From assembly GCF_032062135.1 (NCBI RefSeq), contig NC_092859.1:127994082-128058081 (forward strand): DNA of 64,000 nt. The letters are read 5' to 3'. The position numbers and the translations under genes are program-made. The DNA comes from Pyxicephalus adspersus (lineage: Eukaryota > Chordata > Amphibia > Anura > Pyxicephalidae). This document shows positions 54,821-64,000 of the stretch, in pieces. Under the pieces are notes generated by a model. The model saw nothing but the letters and a program-made list of their open reading frames with translations, made no database searches and was not told where the DNA came from. Each line of letters starts with the position of its first letter. Position 1 is the first letter of the stretch.

Positions 54821-56803
54821 CTTTAAAAACAAAGAATATCCACTGCTAAAAATCAGCTGCAGACCCCAATGATAAGGGAATTGATTTGTTCTGATGAAAT
54901 TGTTGTGACTTGCAGAAACTCAATTCATCAGACCGATCTTATTAGGGGCATATAGTTACCTAATGGTTGTCATAAATATCATAGATGGAGCTTTTGCAAA
55001 AAGGTATACAACTCCCCAACCTAGTAACTAATCGACCACTAGGCGTACTAAAGGACGTGAGGGTAATCTGATCCACAGCTCTCCAAACTCCATTGAGTCA
55101 TCTAAATATACATTATCTAAATATTTACTAGAAATAACTTAAGGCAAAAGAAAATGTTCATTTTTCCCATTCTTGCTAAGCACACTTTGAACACCCAATA
55201 TCGTACAGGAGAATTTAAGAAAAAAAAGAATTTGTAATGATTTGATTAATAAAGTGAACACAGCTTTGTCTGAATTACTAACTTAAGCAAATATTCAATT
55301 TGCAAGGTGGTCATTCCCCACTTCTTAAATAAATGAACCCAAATAAATTTGAGTGCAGTTGTGCCAGCATTTTGCTATATTGTTTCCTGCCGTCTTGAAT
55401 TTATGGATAAAACATATACATTGTGGATAGAAGTTTGAGAGCATCCTTAAGGTGTTTATAAAAGTTGCTGAGCATCCTCGCCTGAAAGTGCACATTTTTG
55501 TTCATGACATTGTCTCATATCAGGCTTATTAAGGTTCTTTTTCTATTATGGCAACTGTCACTGTAAAAAATCTTGTTGAAGATGATCTGCAACAGTTTCT
55601 ACTGGCAGCTAAACTATAAGGTTGATAAGGAATGTTATTGTTCCCAGACCCCAAGGGCTCTGAAGATTGGGGGAGCCTATGACACTTTATAACTTGTAGT
55701 GATTTGTGATTTTTCTGCAGTTTGTGGCCATTCTTGCTCTAAAAGTCTATTAGGAAAAGCGGTAGTCATTGGAACCTTCTTCATGGCAATATTGTCTATT
55801 GGAAATGGAAAGGCTTGATGGCAACAGTAGTAATAATATATATAGTATAAATATGGTGAATGATACTGATTTACCCCATTACTGACATTTTATTGAAGAA
55901 ATCTGAAATAACAAGGTATATTTCCATTGACTTTTCCACAGTGGGTTCATTACCTATGTATAGAAATCCATAATATCGCCTGTTCTTTTTAACAATTGGA
56001 AACATGTGTCCTCTAGATGCTACTCAAGAGAAAATGACTACATTGATGTACAATGACTATCCAGACTAAAATAAAACTTTGTAACGCTGCACACAGCTGG
56101 TTAAGTGTCTACAGGTTTTTTCTCCTTTTTTGTTCAGTTTTAGGGAAAAAAAAAAGTTTATTTTTTAATCCTTTTTATTCAGACATATCCTGTGATGTTG
56201 GCAGGCAGTTCTACCAAGTTCTATACCAGAAAAGCATTTGCTTTTCCTTTGTGATTTTTTACTTTTCAATCTCATGTTGTTTTCAAGCAAACTAAAGGTC
56301 AAGTGAAACACTTTTGTTAAGCACTCTGCAGTATTAACTGTGATAAAATGGCCATTGTACATAAGTGTTCCTTAACCCTTTCGGATATATAAGGTCACAT
56401 TATTTAGCCCGTTTTACTCATACAGTATATGTCATTGATGGTGAAGCATTTATGAAGTTTTCCCGTGCATTCCATAATATAGTCCTTGGTTTTCCTGCAC
56501 ATTTTTGTTGATCTGACTATCATCAGAATGTTAATCCTCAGGACACTAGAAACAGTTTAATTATTATTGAAAACATTTATCACTCACCCTTCCTAATTTG
56601 ATTCATATTTTTTAAATATCAATACAGTATTAAAAGTAAAAATGGGTATATGTCACAAGTAAAGTGAGATATGGCCAGAAAATTATAATGAAGAGTCGTT
56701 TCTGCATACTGCAATATATGAGGTGTGGTTGCATGACTCATAATATCTATTCCCTCCAATAATAAGAAAATATTTTAAAAATAATACACAATAATATACC
56801 TCG

Positions 56804-57172
56804 GGGGCAGCATGGTTGGCTCAGTGGTTAGCAATCTGGCGGCACTAGGTCACAGGTTCGAAACCTAGCCAGGATGCTAGGATCTGCAAGCAATTTGTAT
56901 GTTCTACCTATGTCTGCGTGGGCTTCCACCGGGTACTCCGGTTTCCTCCTACATCTAAAAAAACAAAACAAAAAAAAACATGCATTTAGGTTATTCAACT
57001 TTCCATCAAAAATTGACCTTAGACTGTGTTAATGACATATGAATATGGTAGGGACATTAGATTGTGAGTCCCTTTGATGAACAGCTAGTGACATGACTAT
57101 GGACTTTGTAAAGTGTTGCATAATATGTCAATGTTATATAAATACTGGCTAATAATAATAATAATATTAATA
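56804..57172 (+). repeat. tRNA-type SINE, full length
   Basis: Head 'ggggcagcatggttggctca' with A-box GGCTCAGTGGTTAGCAA and B-box GGTTCGAAACC, then 'gtctgcgtgggcttccaccg', 'gggtactccggtttcctcct', an A-rich interruption near 56958-56979, 'gacattagattgtgag', 'gactttgtaaagtgttgcat', 'tatataaatactgg' and (AAT)n. The pol III boxes are the best preserved in the window. Confidence 0.9.
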
Positions 57173-57873
57173 AATACTCCTTTAGAATTGCTTGCCCAAA
57201 AGACTTGCGCTCCTTTACCTTTTTAAAAGCCATTGTACACTTAACCAATATTTTTTTGTTTTTTTATTTTTAATGGATGTGGTAGTGTGTGTGATTTGCC
57301 TATATTTTTGGAGCTAAAAAGTGTCGCTCTTCCCTATATCCAAAAGTTGGGAGTGATGTTAGAGTCGGGTTTCTAGCATTTTCAGAAGAAGACACCAATA
57401 GGGACCTCCATATTTTTATTAAGCACAGGCTTCCTTTGTAATAAACACATATTTTGGCACTTTTAGAGTGGATGTAGGTTTCTAAAATCACAGCATAACC
57501 ATGAACCATGTATTTAATACCCTATAGTACAAACTCACTAAGTACGAGCTGCAAAATAGCTGAATATTGGAAACATATATATATAAATAAATAAATATAT
57601 ATATATATATATGATTACAAAAAATGTTATGTTCTTTAGAAAGCACAGAAAGTGTTGGCATGTGGTTTTTAAAGCTGAACTTTAGGCAAACAGCTACATA
57701 TACTGTTTCACCTAACACAATTTGTGTTTCTGAACATGAGATTTCTGATAGGCATGGCAGGAGAAACCTTATTTTATTTTGCAGTTATCAAGTAACACTT
57801 ATAGGTCGTGTCCTCAGGTCTTGACAATGGATTGTGGAAAGATAAGCAGCAAACTAATAAACTCATCCTATTG

Positions 57874-57938
57874 GACAATGACTTTGTAAAGCGCTGCATA
57901 TTATGTCAGCACTATATAGATACAAGGTAATAATATCT
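57874..57938 (+). repeat. SINE tail fragment
   Basis: 'gactttgtaaagcgctgcat', 'attatgtcagcactatatag' and 'aataata': only the 3' tail is left. Confidence 0.7.
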
Positions 57939-59291
57939 TACCGTATGTAACAGTTCTTTATCCACTATTAACATGTCCTGGCATTGCAGCACAACTGATT
58001 GACACCCTGTGCTGCTTCTGTCTCCCCTGATTTAAGCTCTGATGTTTTGTGGACTGCAAAAGACCGAAATCAAGTTGAATTCATGTATTTACGCTGGTTG
58101 AATTTAAAATGTATGTATGTCATAAATACAGGGCTGTGTTATTATATATCTATAACTATTCAGTTTTCAGCTTAAATGATCAGTGCTTATCACTAATTTC
58201 CTATGTGTTCTTGTTAAACTAGACACTAAAACAATGACAAACAAAATCTCTGTGTATAGAACATGTTTTCTGTATATTTTCAATATAGATTTAGATACAA
58301 ATACTAGTAAATGCAAAGATGTACATATAAAATGGAGCACAATAAGCACAGTTACATAAAATCTAAAGATAAGATCCATTTAATCTTCCTAATCTATGTT
58401 CCATCTTGAAAAGAGGAAAAAAGAATGCCTTTTAGAGAACTATGCTTTTTGGATTTTATTGATTCAGCGTCGCAACTGCTCCATTTCTGTCTCCATAACG
58501 GAATAGAGAGGCAAATATTAACAATGACGATCAATACATCTTTATGTTCACTAAAAACCAAATCTATTTTTGTAGAGTTACATAACTTAAGTGGATTCTG
58601 CTTTTATCTATGTTTTCAAAGAAGCAGTTAAACATAAAATAGAAAGACCCCACATATGAATTCTTTGCAAAGTAGGAACATACCGCATGATACAGAAGCT
58701 TCTGCTACAGCTCTAATTACATTAAGCAACATTGAACTTCAGCTGGAGGAAAAAGCAAAAAAGAGTCTGAGCACTGATGTAAAGGAACACTGGATCTAAT
58801 TGGGGTGTTTTAGAGAAAACCCAAGCAATGCTATGAGTTTTGAATGCAAAGAAAGCTATGAAAATATTATTAAATGATAAAATGTTCACAAATATTGGAG
58901 TTGTGACCACAGTGGAAAACCTTGAAACACTAAAGGTATGTAGGGTTAGGAAACATGAAGGTACCTATTGATATCTTTGGCTTTAAAAATTAAAAATATT
59001 TTAAACATACAACAGAGTTGCTCCAAGGATACCCTTAAAGCCCCACTAAACCCAGAATCAAATATGGCAATAATGTTAATTAATGTAAATTATCTTTGTA
59101 AATGATCTTTAACAATGCAAAAACACTGCACAACAACGATTTTGCTACCGGGAAATAAAACATGTGATTTACATGATATTGATTCTGCTGATTCCAAATC
59201 TGAATTCAGGAACTTGCCTATCACGTACAGATTTTAAATTATAGGGGTGCTATAGCTGTACAAATGGTCAGTAATTGGGTAATGTCAGTAA

Positions 59292-59372
59292 TTACTAGAT
59301 TGTAAGCTCTTCGGGGCAGGGTCCTCTCCTCCTGTATCACTGTCTGTATTAGTCTGTCATTTGCAAGCTTTT
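59292..59372 (+). repeat. L2-type tail fragment
   Basis: 'tagattgtaagctcttcggg', 'gcagggtcctctcctcctgt' and 'gtctgtcatttgcaa'. Same sequence as the reverse complement of 48080-48160. Confidence 0.75.
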
Positions 59373-59465
59373 TCAGTTGCTGAATAGCGCGACGGCGTAC
59401 GATTTCGGATCGCAAATACGAATGCGCGAGCGATCATCCGATTCTGCTTGATGAATTAGGGCCAA
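59373..59465. repeat. CpG-rich repeat piece, possible half MITE
   Basis: 'gcgcgacggcgtacgatttc', 'gcgcgagcgatcatccgatt' and the end 'tgatgaattagggccaa'. The end resembles the right terminus of palindromic family B ('aaatcagggcca'). CpG content is far above its surroundings. The left half, if any, was not found. Confidence 0.4.
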
Positions 59466-59486
59466 TGAGCTGATGTCAGAAATAGG

Positions 59487-59496
59487 TATATAAGGC
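59487..59496 (+). promoter_or_regulatory. TATA-like box upstream of the pseudogene
   Basis: 'tatataaggc' lies 86 bp before the first ATG (59583) of the degenerate coding region. Position suits a TATA box with a short 5' leader. It may be part of the original element's promoter or coincidence in AT-rich DNA. Confidence 0.3.
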
Positions 59497-59582
59497 GAGA
59501 TGGACCAAGGGCATGTCTCTAGTGCGAAATCATCTCTTTGGATAGTACAGCTAGGCTGTATTGAGTCTGTTTAGAGCTAAGG

Positions 59583-60850
59583 ATGAGTAGGTGCAGCTGC
59601 GTTATTAAACCACACAATTTTTGCTACATTTGTGGCAAATATACCCTGTGTGATCAACGCAAGAACCTAACCAAGAGGGTGAGATTTGCTTACTTTGGAT
59701 TACTAAGTAAGTTTGGATTACTAAGTAATATCCAAAGTAAGTATTACTTTGGATATTAAATTGGAGATCAGGATAAAAGCTGGGCACCTCATATCTGCTG
59801 TCAGGTGTGTTACGTTGGCCTAACACATTGGTTGAATGGCAAAAGGAATAAAATACCTTTTGCTGAGTCTATGCTTTGGCATGAGCTAAAAGACAATCAC
59901 TCAGACTGCTATTTCTGTACGATTAAAATTGCTGGGTTTTTGAAGAAGACTAAGTCAAAAATTGTGTATCCTGATTGTGAATCTGCTCTGAGGCCAGTGC
60001 CACATGATGCAGAGAATCCAGTGCCAATCCAGTGCCAGTCCCTTCTACATCTGTTGTTACTTACAGTGACATGTCCGGTGAAGAACAGGAGGATGATGTC
60101 GATGTTAATGAATGTTATGAACCCCAATTTGAAGAGGGTAAGCCACATTTTATAAGCCAATCAGATTTAGATGATCTAGTAAGGGACCTGTCTTTGTCAA
60201 AAGAGAAGTCTGAACTGTTATCCTCCAGAATAATGGAATGGAATTTGCTACAAAATGGGACGACAACTTTCGTGATTGAAATATTGCTTCTGTACTGACA
60301 TGAGTGGTCTGATGATGGAGTTAGGTTGCGTATACATACCAGAGCAGTGGAGATTGTTCATAGACTCGAGCAAAGCAAGTTTGAAAGCTGTATTGCTGCA
60401 TAATGGTAACGAAAAACCTTCTGTACCTCTTACTCATGCCGAAGAAATGAAAGACACATACGAATCCATGGAGGTCATTTTGAAATTTATTAACTATTCA
60501 GAACACAAGTGAAACGTTTGTGGTGACCTGAAGGTGGTGGCACTCCTTTTTACTCTGCAATTGGGATATACAAAATATATGTGCTTTCTGTGCCTGCGGA
60601 ACAGTGGTGATCACAGCAATCATTACAAAGAGAAAGAATGGCCACCCAGACATGAACACACAGAAGCATAAATCACTCATTGATACACAGAAAGTTTACC
60701 TTCCGCCACTATTAAACTTAGATTAATGAAAAAATGTTGTTGTTGCAATGGATCATGATGGTATGGGTTTTCAGTATCTAAAGGACAAGTTGGAAAAGTT
60801 ATAACAGATGCTAAACTGAAAGCAGACATTTTCTGTTGGTCAGGTGCTGT
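59583..60850 (+). pseudogene. Degenerate copy of a multi-copy animal gene family of unknown function
   Basis: Pieces in three frames line up in order with a family I recall as many 'uncharacterized protein' copies in fish, frogs and arthropods. N-terminal Cys-rich part: NFCYICGKYTLC, then KSWAPHICCQVC, ESMLWHELKDNHSDCYFC, and YPDCESALRPVPHDAENPVP. Middle: HFISQSDLDDLVRDLSLSKE then LSSRIMEWNLLQNGT. Then IPEQWRLFIDSSKASLKAVL and LLHNGNEKPSVPLTHAEEMK, and remains near DTQKVYLPPL and KVITDAKLKADIF. The C-terminal part is missing or decayed. Frameshifts and stops (first at about 59757) prevent a product. The Cys/His pairs suggest zinc binding. The high copy number suggests a mobile element, but I cannot name a superfamily. 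Confidence 0.65.
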
Positions 60851-62841
60851 GAGAGGAAGGCTGGCCTGTGTGTGGAGGTAAGTATAGCTTTCAAAAATCC
60901 ATAATTTTCGAAAATCCAGCACTGCCAGATTTTTGAATGCCAACTGTACATTTTGTAATAAGGCAAAAGTTAGTTATTTATAGAGATTACAAAGAAACTG
61001 CGGAAAGAGAGAATGTAGCTAATCATGTCTATACGCGAATCAGACTTCAGATTTGGATTCAGCGCACTTGATTTAGTATAGGACACATGGATTAGATCAA
61101 GTAACAAACAATATTTATTTTTTTGTGATGCAGTGTAATCAATTGTGTAATTGTGATTGGTTGTAGCTCTGCACCTATCCAGACAACTAAGATCTTTTCT
61201 GCCTTTTAGTTTCCTGTTAATAGATTGAATTTCTAAAATTGCTCACCACCTACCTGCAACTCCTCATATAAACACAGTTTCCACTGTAATGCAGAAAAGC
61301 TGAGAAACGTAGTCTGGCATCTATTGTTATTTCTACTTTAGACTTCCCATGATCACATCCAGTTGGGTCTTCCACTAGAAGAAGTAAGAGATGAGAGGAA
61401 ATAACTGTAGTGTGTTGTTTAAGCTCATTTGGGCCAAACAATTCATATTCTGTCCACCACTATGCTTCTATACAATGTTTGTATTCACAACAAAGTTTGA
61501 TTGCTATTGGAATTTGTCTTGTTCAAGTTTAGGGTTAACTGGGTATACTGGTTTAGAACACTTTGCATATCTAATAAAAACTTAAATTAGGTGGCTTGGA
61601 GGGTCACCTCCCCCACCTTTTTAAAAACACACCACCCGTTATGAATTTAAATTGTCCGAACGGCTATTTTAATATTGAAGCTTAGTGACTTTTATGCGAG
61701 CATTAACATAAGATACAATATATAACATAACTTTTACTTTACAACACCCCTTGAAGTTTTATCCCCCCTTTTAAAACAAAACCCAGTTCCTGGTTGCAGG
61801 TCCTCAGAGTTCTTAAAAACCACCATCGCCAGATCACCAGAAGGGCCACCATTGCTTTTGCTCCCAGCCACACAGCGCCGCCTCAGGAATGTTAATTTTT
61901 TACCTGAAGGGCCCCTCCACAGTTCACTTCACCTTTGATTCCTGCATCACCTTAAGAGTCCCCACACCTGAGATGGGTCCCCCTCTATCCACACCAATAC
62001 GAGTTACTCCCCCTTGAGGACCTCAAACGCCCCCCCGCTCCTTACCATATTGCCCAATGTGGAGGGAAGGTGGGAATCGCTCTCCCTGCCTGTACAAAAT
62101 GGCTACAGGAAACTTACTGTCTGCCCTTTTTAAGACCTTACTATGTCCTCCTTTTTTTTTAAAAAAAACTTACCCAATTCTTGACCTGATCCTACCTTGA
62201 CACCTCCAGACCTGGTTCCCCTCTCACCTTGTCATGTTGTCCCTCCAGCAAAATCCCTTCATTTGCCTTTCTGCTTCGGGCCCCGGCATTCAAAGGAAGT
62301 TAGTGAACGTCACATGCACATGAAGAAAAGATTCCTTTTATCCACATTTGAAAATTGGTTACGTTTGCTCTTTTCTATGAAATGACTTACTAAATAGTCA
62401 ACGTTTTTATAAGTGATGACACAAATATGCCACAAAGTGAACCTGTAAAATGCCAGTATAGCAATCACATGCAATATGAAATATTTTTTGTCAAACCTGT
62501 TAATGAAAAAGTAAATAATAACATAGATAGACCATTTTTAACATACCCTTGACTTTTTCCAAATATTGGAACCTAAACTGAACCTATTGTTAAAACTGAG
62601 AAATCATAGAAATCATAGGGTATACGTCAATCAGCATAATCAAGTCAAGTACAATGTTTTTGCCCTGGAAAACAACAAATTCTGCCTCAGCAGCTAAGTA
62701 TGGCCTAACAGCATATGGTTTCTAGCTACCAGGATCCTTATGTGCTTCACAGAAGAAATTGCACAGCCTGTATTCTTTTCAATCAGAAAGTCAGGGAGAC
62801 ATTCAGTTAGAGAGGATCACTGAAGTAAATTATATATGTAC

Positions 62842-62960
62842 ACACTAGTCACTTTATTAGGCACTCTAGTATTGGGTTGGAGCCCGGTTGCTTTCAGAAC
62901 TACCATAACTGTTTCCATAATTGTTTGTGGCAGAGATTCAACATGGTGCTGGAGCCAAAA
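62842..62960 (-). pseudogene. Tc1-like transposase C-terminus, fragment
   Basis: The minus strand reads QHHVESLPQTIMETVMVVLK then ATGLQPNTRVPNKVTSVY, the end of a Tc1-like transposase running into its terminal repeat (+ strand 'gtcactttattaggcact'). It is the opposite end of the same kind of element as at 40305. Everything upstream of this C-terminal piece is absent. Confidence 0.75.
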
Positions 62961-63644
62961 CATATATGTATAATATGTGTTGATATGTTTCACATGTTTT
63001 TCAGTTCTTTTTCCAATGCATCTTAAGCCAACATATTTTTATTAGTTTTGAATAGTGTGATTAGAGGTTAGATGTCTTTATTGACCCCTCTAAGAAGATT
63101 TATCCCCAGTAAATGGCCTAGGTATATAGATTGTTCCAAGATAGAAAGTCATGGGAGGTGAGAAATATTTTTGGTGTCAGCTAAGGGAAATCATCATTTA
63201 TGGAAACTTTAATCTCATTAGAGGAAGGTTGATTCTCATTTTTTGTTGTGCCTCTAGGACAGAACATTGGGAAAAATCTCACCAGGGGTTCTAATTTTTA
63301 TCTAAAACCTAAAGCCCAACTCCAGACTGATTCCATTTTTTGTAAATGATTCCCTTGCTGAAAAACTTTAAACTTGAACTGTACTGCATTCCATTTTCCA
63401 CTACATGTCCTCAGTCCTCCAAATTTAATGATGTTCTTAGGACATTCTGTGCATGGAGAGTGTCAATAGTACGCCAAGGCACCCTGCTTCACCATCATCC
63501 CAATAGCTGGGGCAACCTAATGGGGCAAATCAGTTGGCGGAGGCCTAGAGTTTACCACATTTTGACTAGAAGAAAATTTAACAATTAGCAGTGAATGCAG
63601 TCAAATATATAAAGGTAAATGAAGTTACTATTATTATTATTATT

Positions 63645-63705
63645 ATTAAACAGGATTTATATAGCGCCAACATATTACGCAGCGCTGTACATTAAAGCAA
63701 TATGT
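63645..63705 (-). repeat. L2/SINE 3' tail
   Basis: (TTA)n followed by 'aggatttatatagcgccaac' and 'atattacgcagcgctgtaca'. The best preserved copy of this tail in the window, but only the tail. Confidence 0.8.
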
Positions 63706-63883
63706 CCTATTATATGTCGTGGCCTGAATATATGAGGCTCTTAAAGTGGACCTATCAGCACATTTTTACTAATATATATAGTATATATATATATATATGA
63801 TGTAGAAATTTATTTTTTTTAACTTTGTTAGGGACCCCTCCCCTTCCGCCTTTACTGCTGCAAACTACAGACTGAAAGGAAAC

Positions 63884-63920
63884 CTCCTGGGATACATATG
63901 TCACATATCCCAGGAGGCTG
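63884..63920. repeat. Inverted repeat near the window end
   Basis: 'aacctcctgggata' is followed by 'catatgtcacata' and 'tcccaggaggct': 10-11 bp perfect arms. Probably the core of another palindromic MITE that runs past base 64000. Confidence 0.5.
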
Positions 63921-64000
63921 TGGGCTACTCCCTCTGCAAATGCCCGAGATCATCACATGGGGCTTCCCTGGAATGTAGAAAGAAAGTGCAGATCTCATGC

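Larger units (their letters stand above)
50750..64000 (+). other. WDR72 last intron or 3' flank
   Basis: 13 kb after the last exon seen. I looked for an exon coding the conserved C-terminal end of WDR72 and found none, so the gene's end lies beyond 64000 or was missed. Repeats found: hAT-like (53254), Penelope-like (54530), SINEs (56804, 57874), L2 tail (59292), unknown-family pseudogene (59583-60850), Tc1-like (62842), L2/SINE tail (63645), palindrome (63884). Stretches 50760-53240, 54950-56800, 57950-59290 and 60900-62800 show nothing else I can support. Confidence 0.6.

Noticed and set aside
55549..55615. Short frame MATVTVKNLVEDDLQQFLLA
   Set aside because: Looked like a possible retrocopy, but it stops after about 23 codons and I could not tie it to a family or a splice site.
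1..64000. Bacterial, phage, CRISPR or defence features
   Set aside because: Spliced vertebrate gene, SINE/LINE content and microsatellites show this is vertebrate nuclear DNA; no regularly spaced repeat-spacer array was seen.

Overview
This is a stretch of a vertebrate nuclear chromosome, AT-rich and mostly non-coding. It carries the middle and 3' part of one protein-coding gene, WDR72, on the + strand. Fourteen exons (2399..50749, 2770 coding nt, about 923 codons) were joined by eye. Each has AG/GT splice sites, every junction phase is compatible, and no internal stop was seen. The joined product follows vertebrate WDR72 from within the N-terminal WD40 propeller to close to the C-terminus. 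The first exons lie before base 1. No convincing final exon was found after 50749, so the rest is either further downstream or was missed.

The organism is most likely a frog, probably a ranoid-type neobatrachian. This rests on the gene sequence (amphibian-like divergence from mammals) and on the repeats: tRNA-headed SINEs with the 'gcgccaacatattacgcagcgctgtac' type tail, L2-like LINE tails, several palindromic MITE families, hAT-like and Tc1-like elements. I recognise this repeat style from frog genomes, but I could not run a search, so the species is open.

Layout. 1-2398 is upstream intron. 2399-16606 holds nine exons with introns of 0.36-2.8 kb; these contain palindromic MITEs, a broken Tc1-like transposase and an assembly gap inside a tetranucleotide repeat. 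16607-32578 is a 16 kb intron with hAT-type MITEs, SINE copies and a piggyBac-type MITE nested in a SINE. 32579-32784 is one exon. 32785-46278 is a 13.5 kb intron with a SINE nested in a Tc1-like element, a minisatellite with higher-order structure and a 211 bp direct duplication. 46279-50749 holds the last four exons seen, with an L2-like LINE fragment between two of them. 50750-64000 is either the last intron or the 3' flank. It contains a Penelope-like tail with a hammerhead-like core, a full tRNA-SINE, a degenerate copy of a multi-copy animal gene family of unknown function (59583-60850), and a Tc1-like transposase C-terminus.

Function. WDR72 is a large WD40 protein that acts with the rabconnectin-3/DMXL proteins in vesicle acidification and endocytic trafficking; human mutations cause hypomaturation enamel defects and distal renal tubular acidosis. 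Nothing else in the window looks like an active host gene. I found no operon, CRISPR array, phage or bacterial feature.
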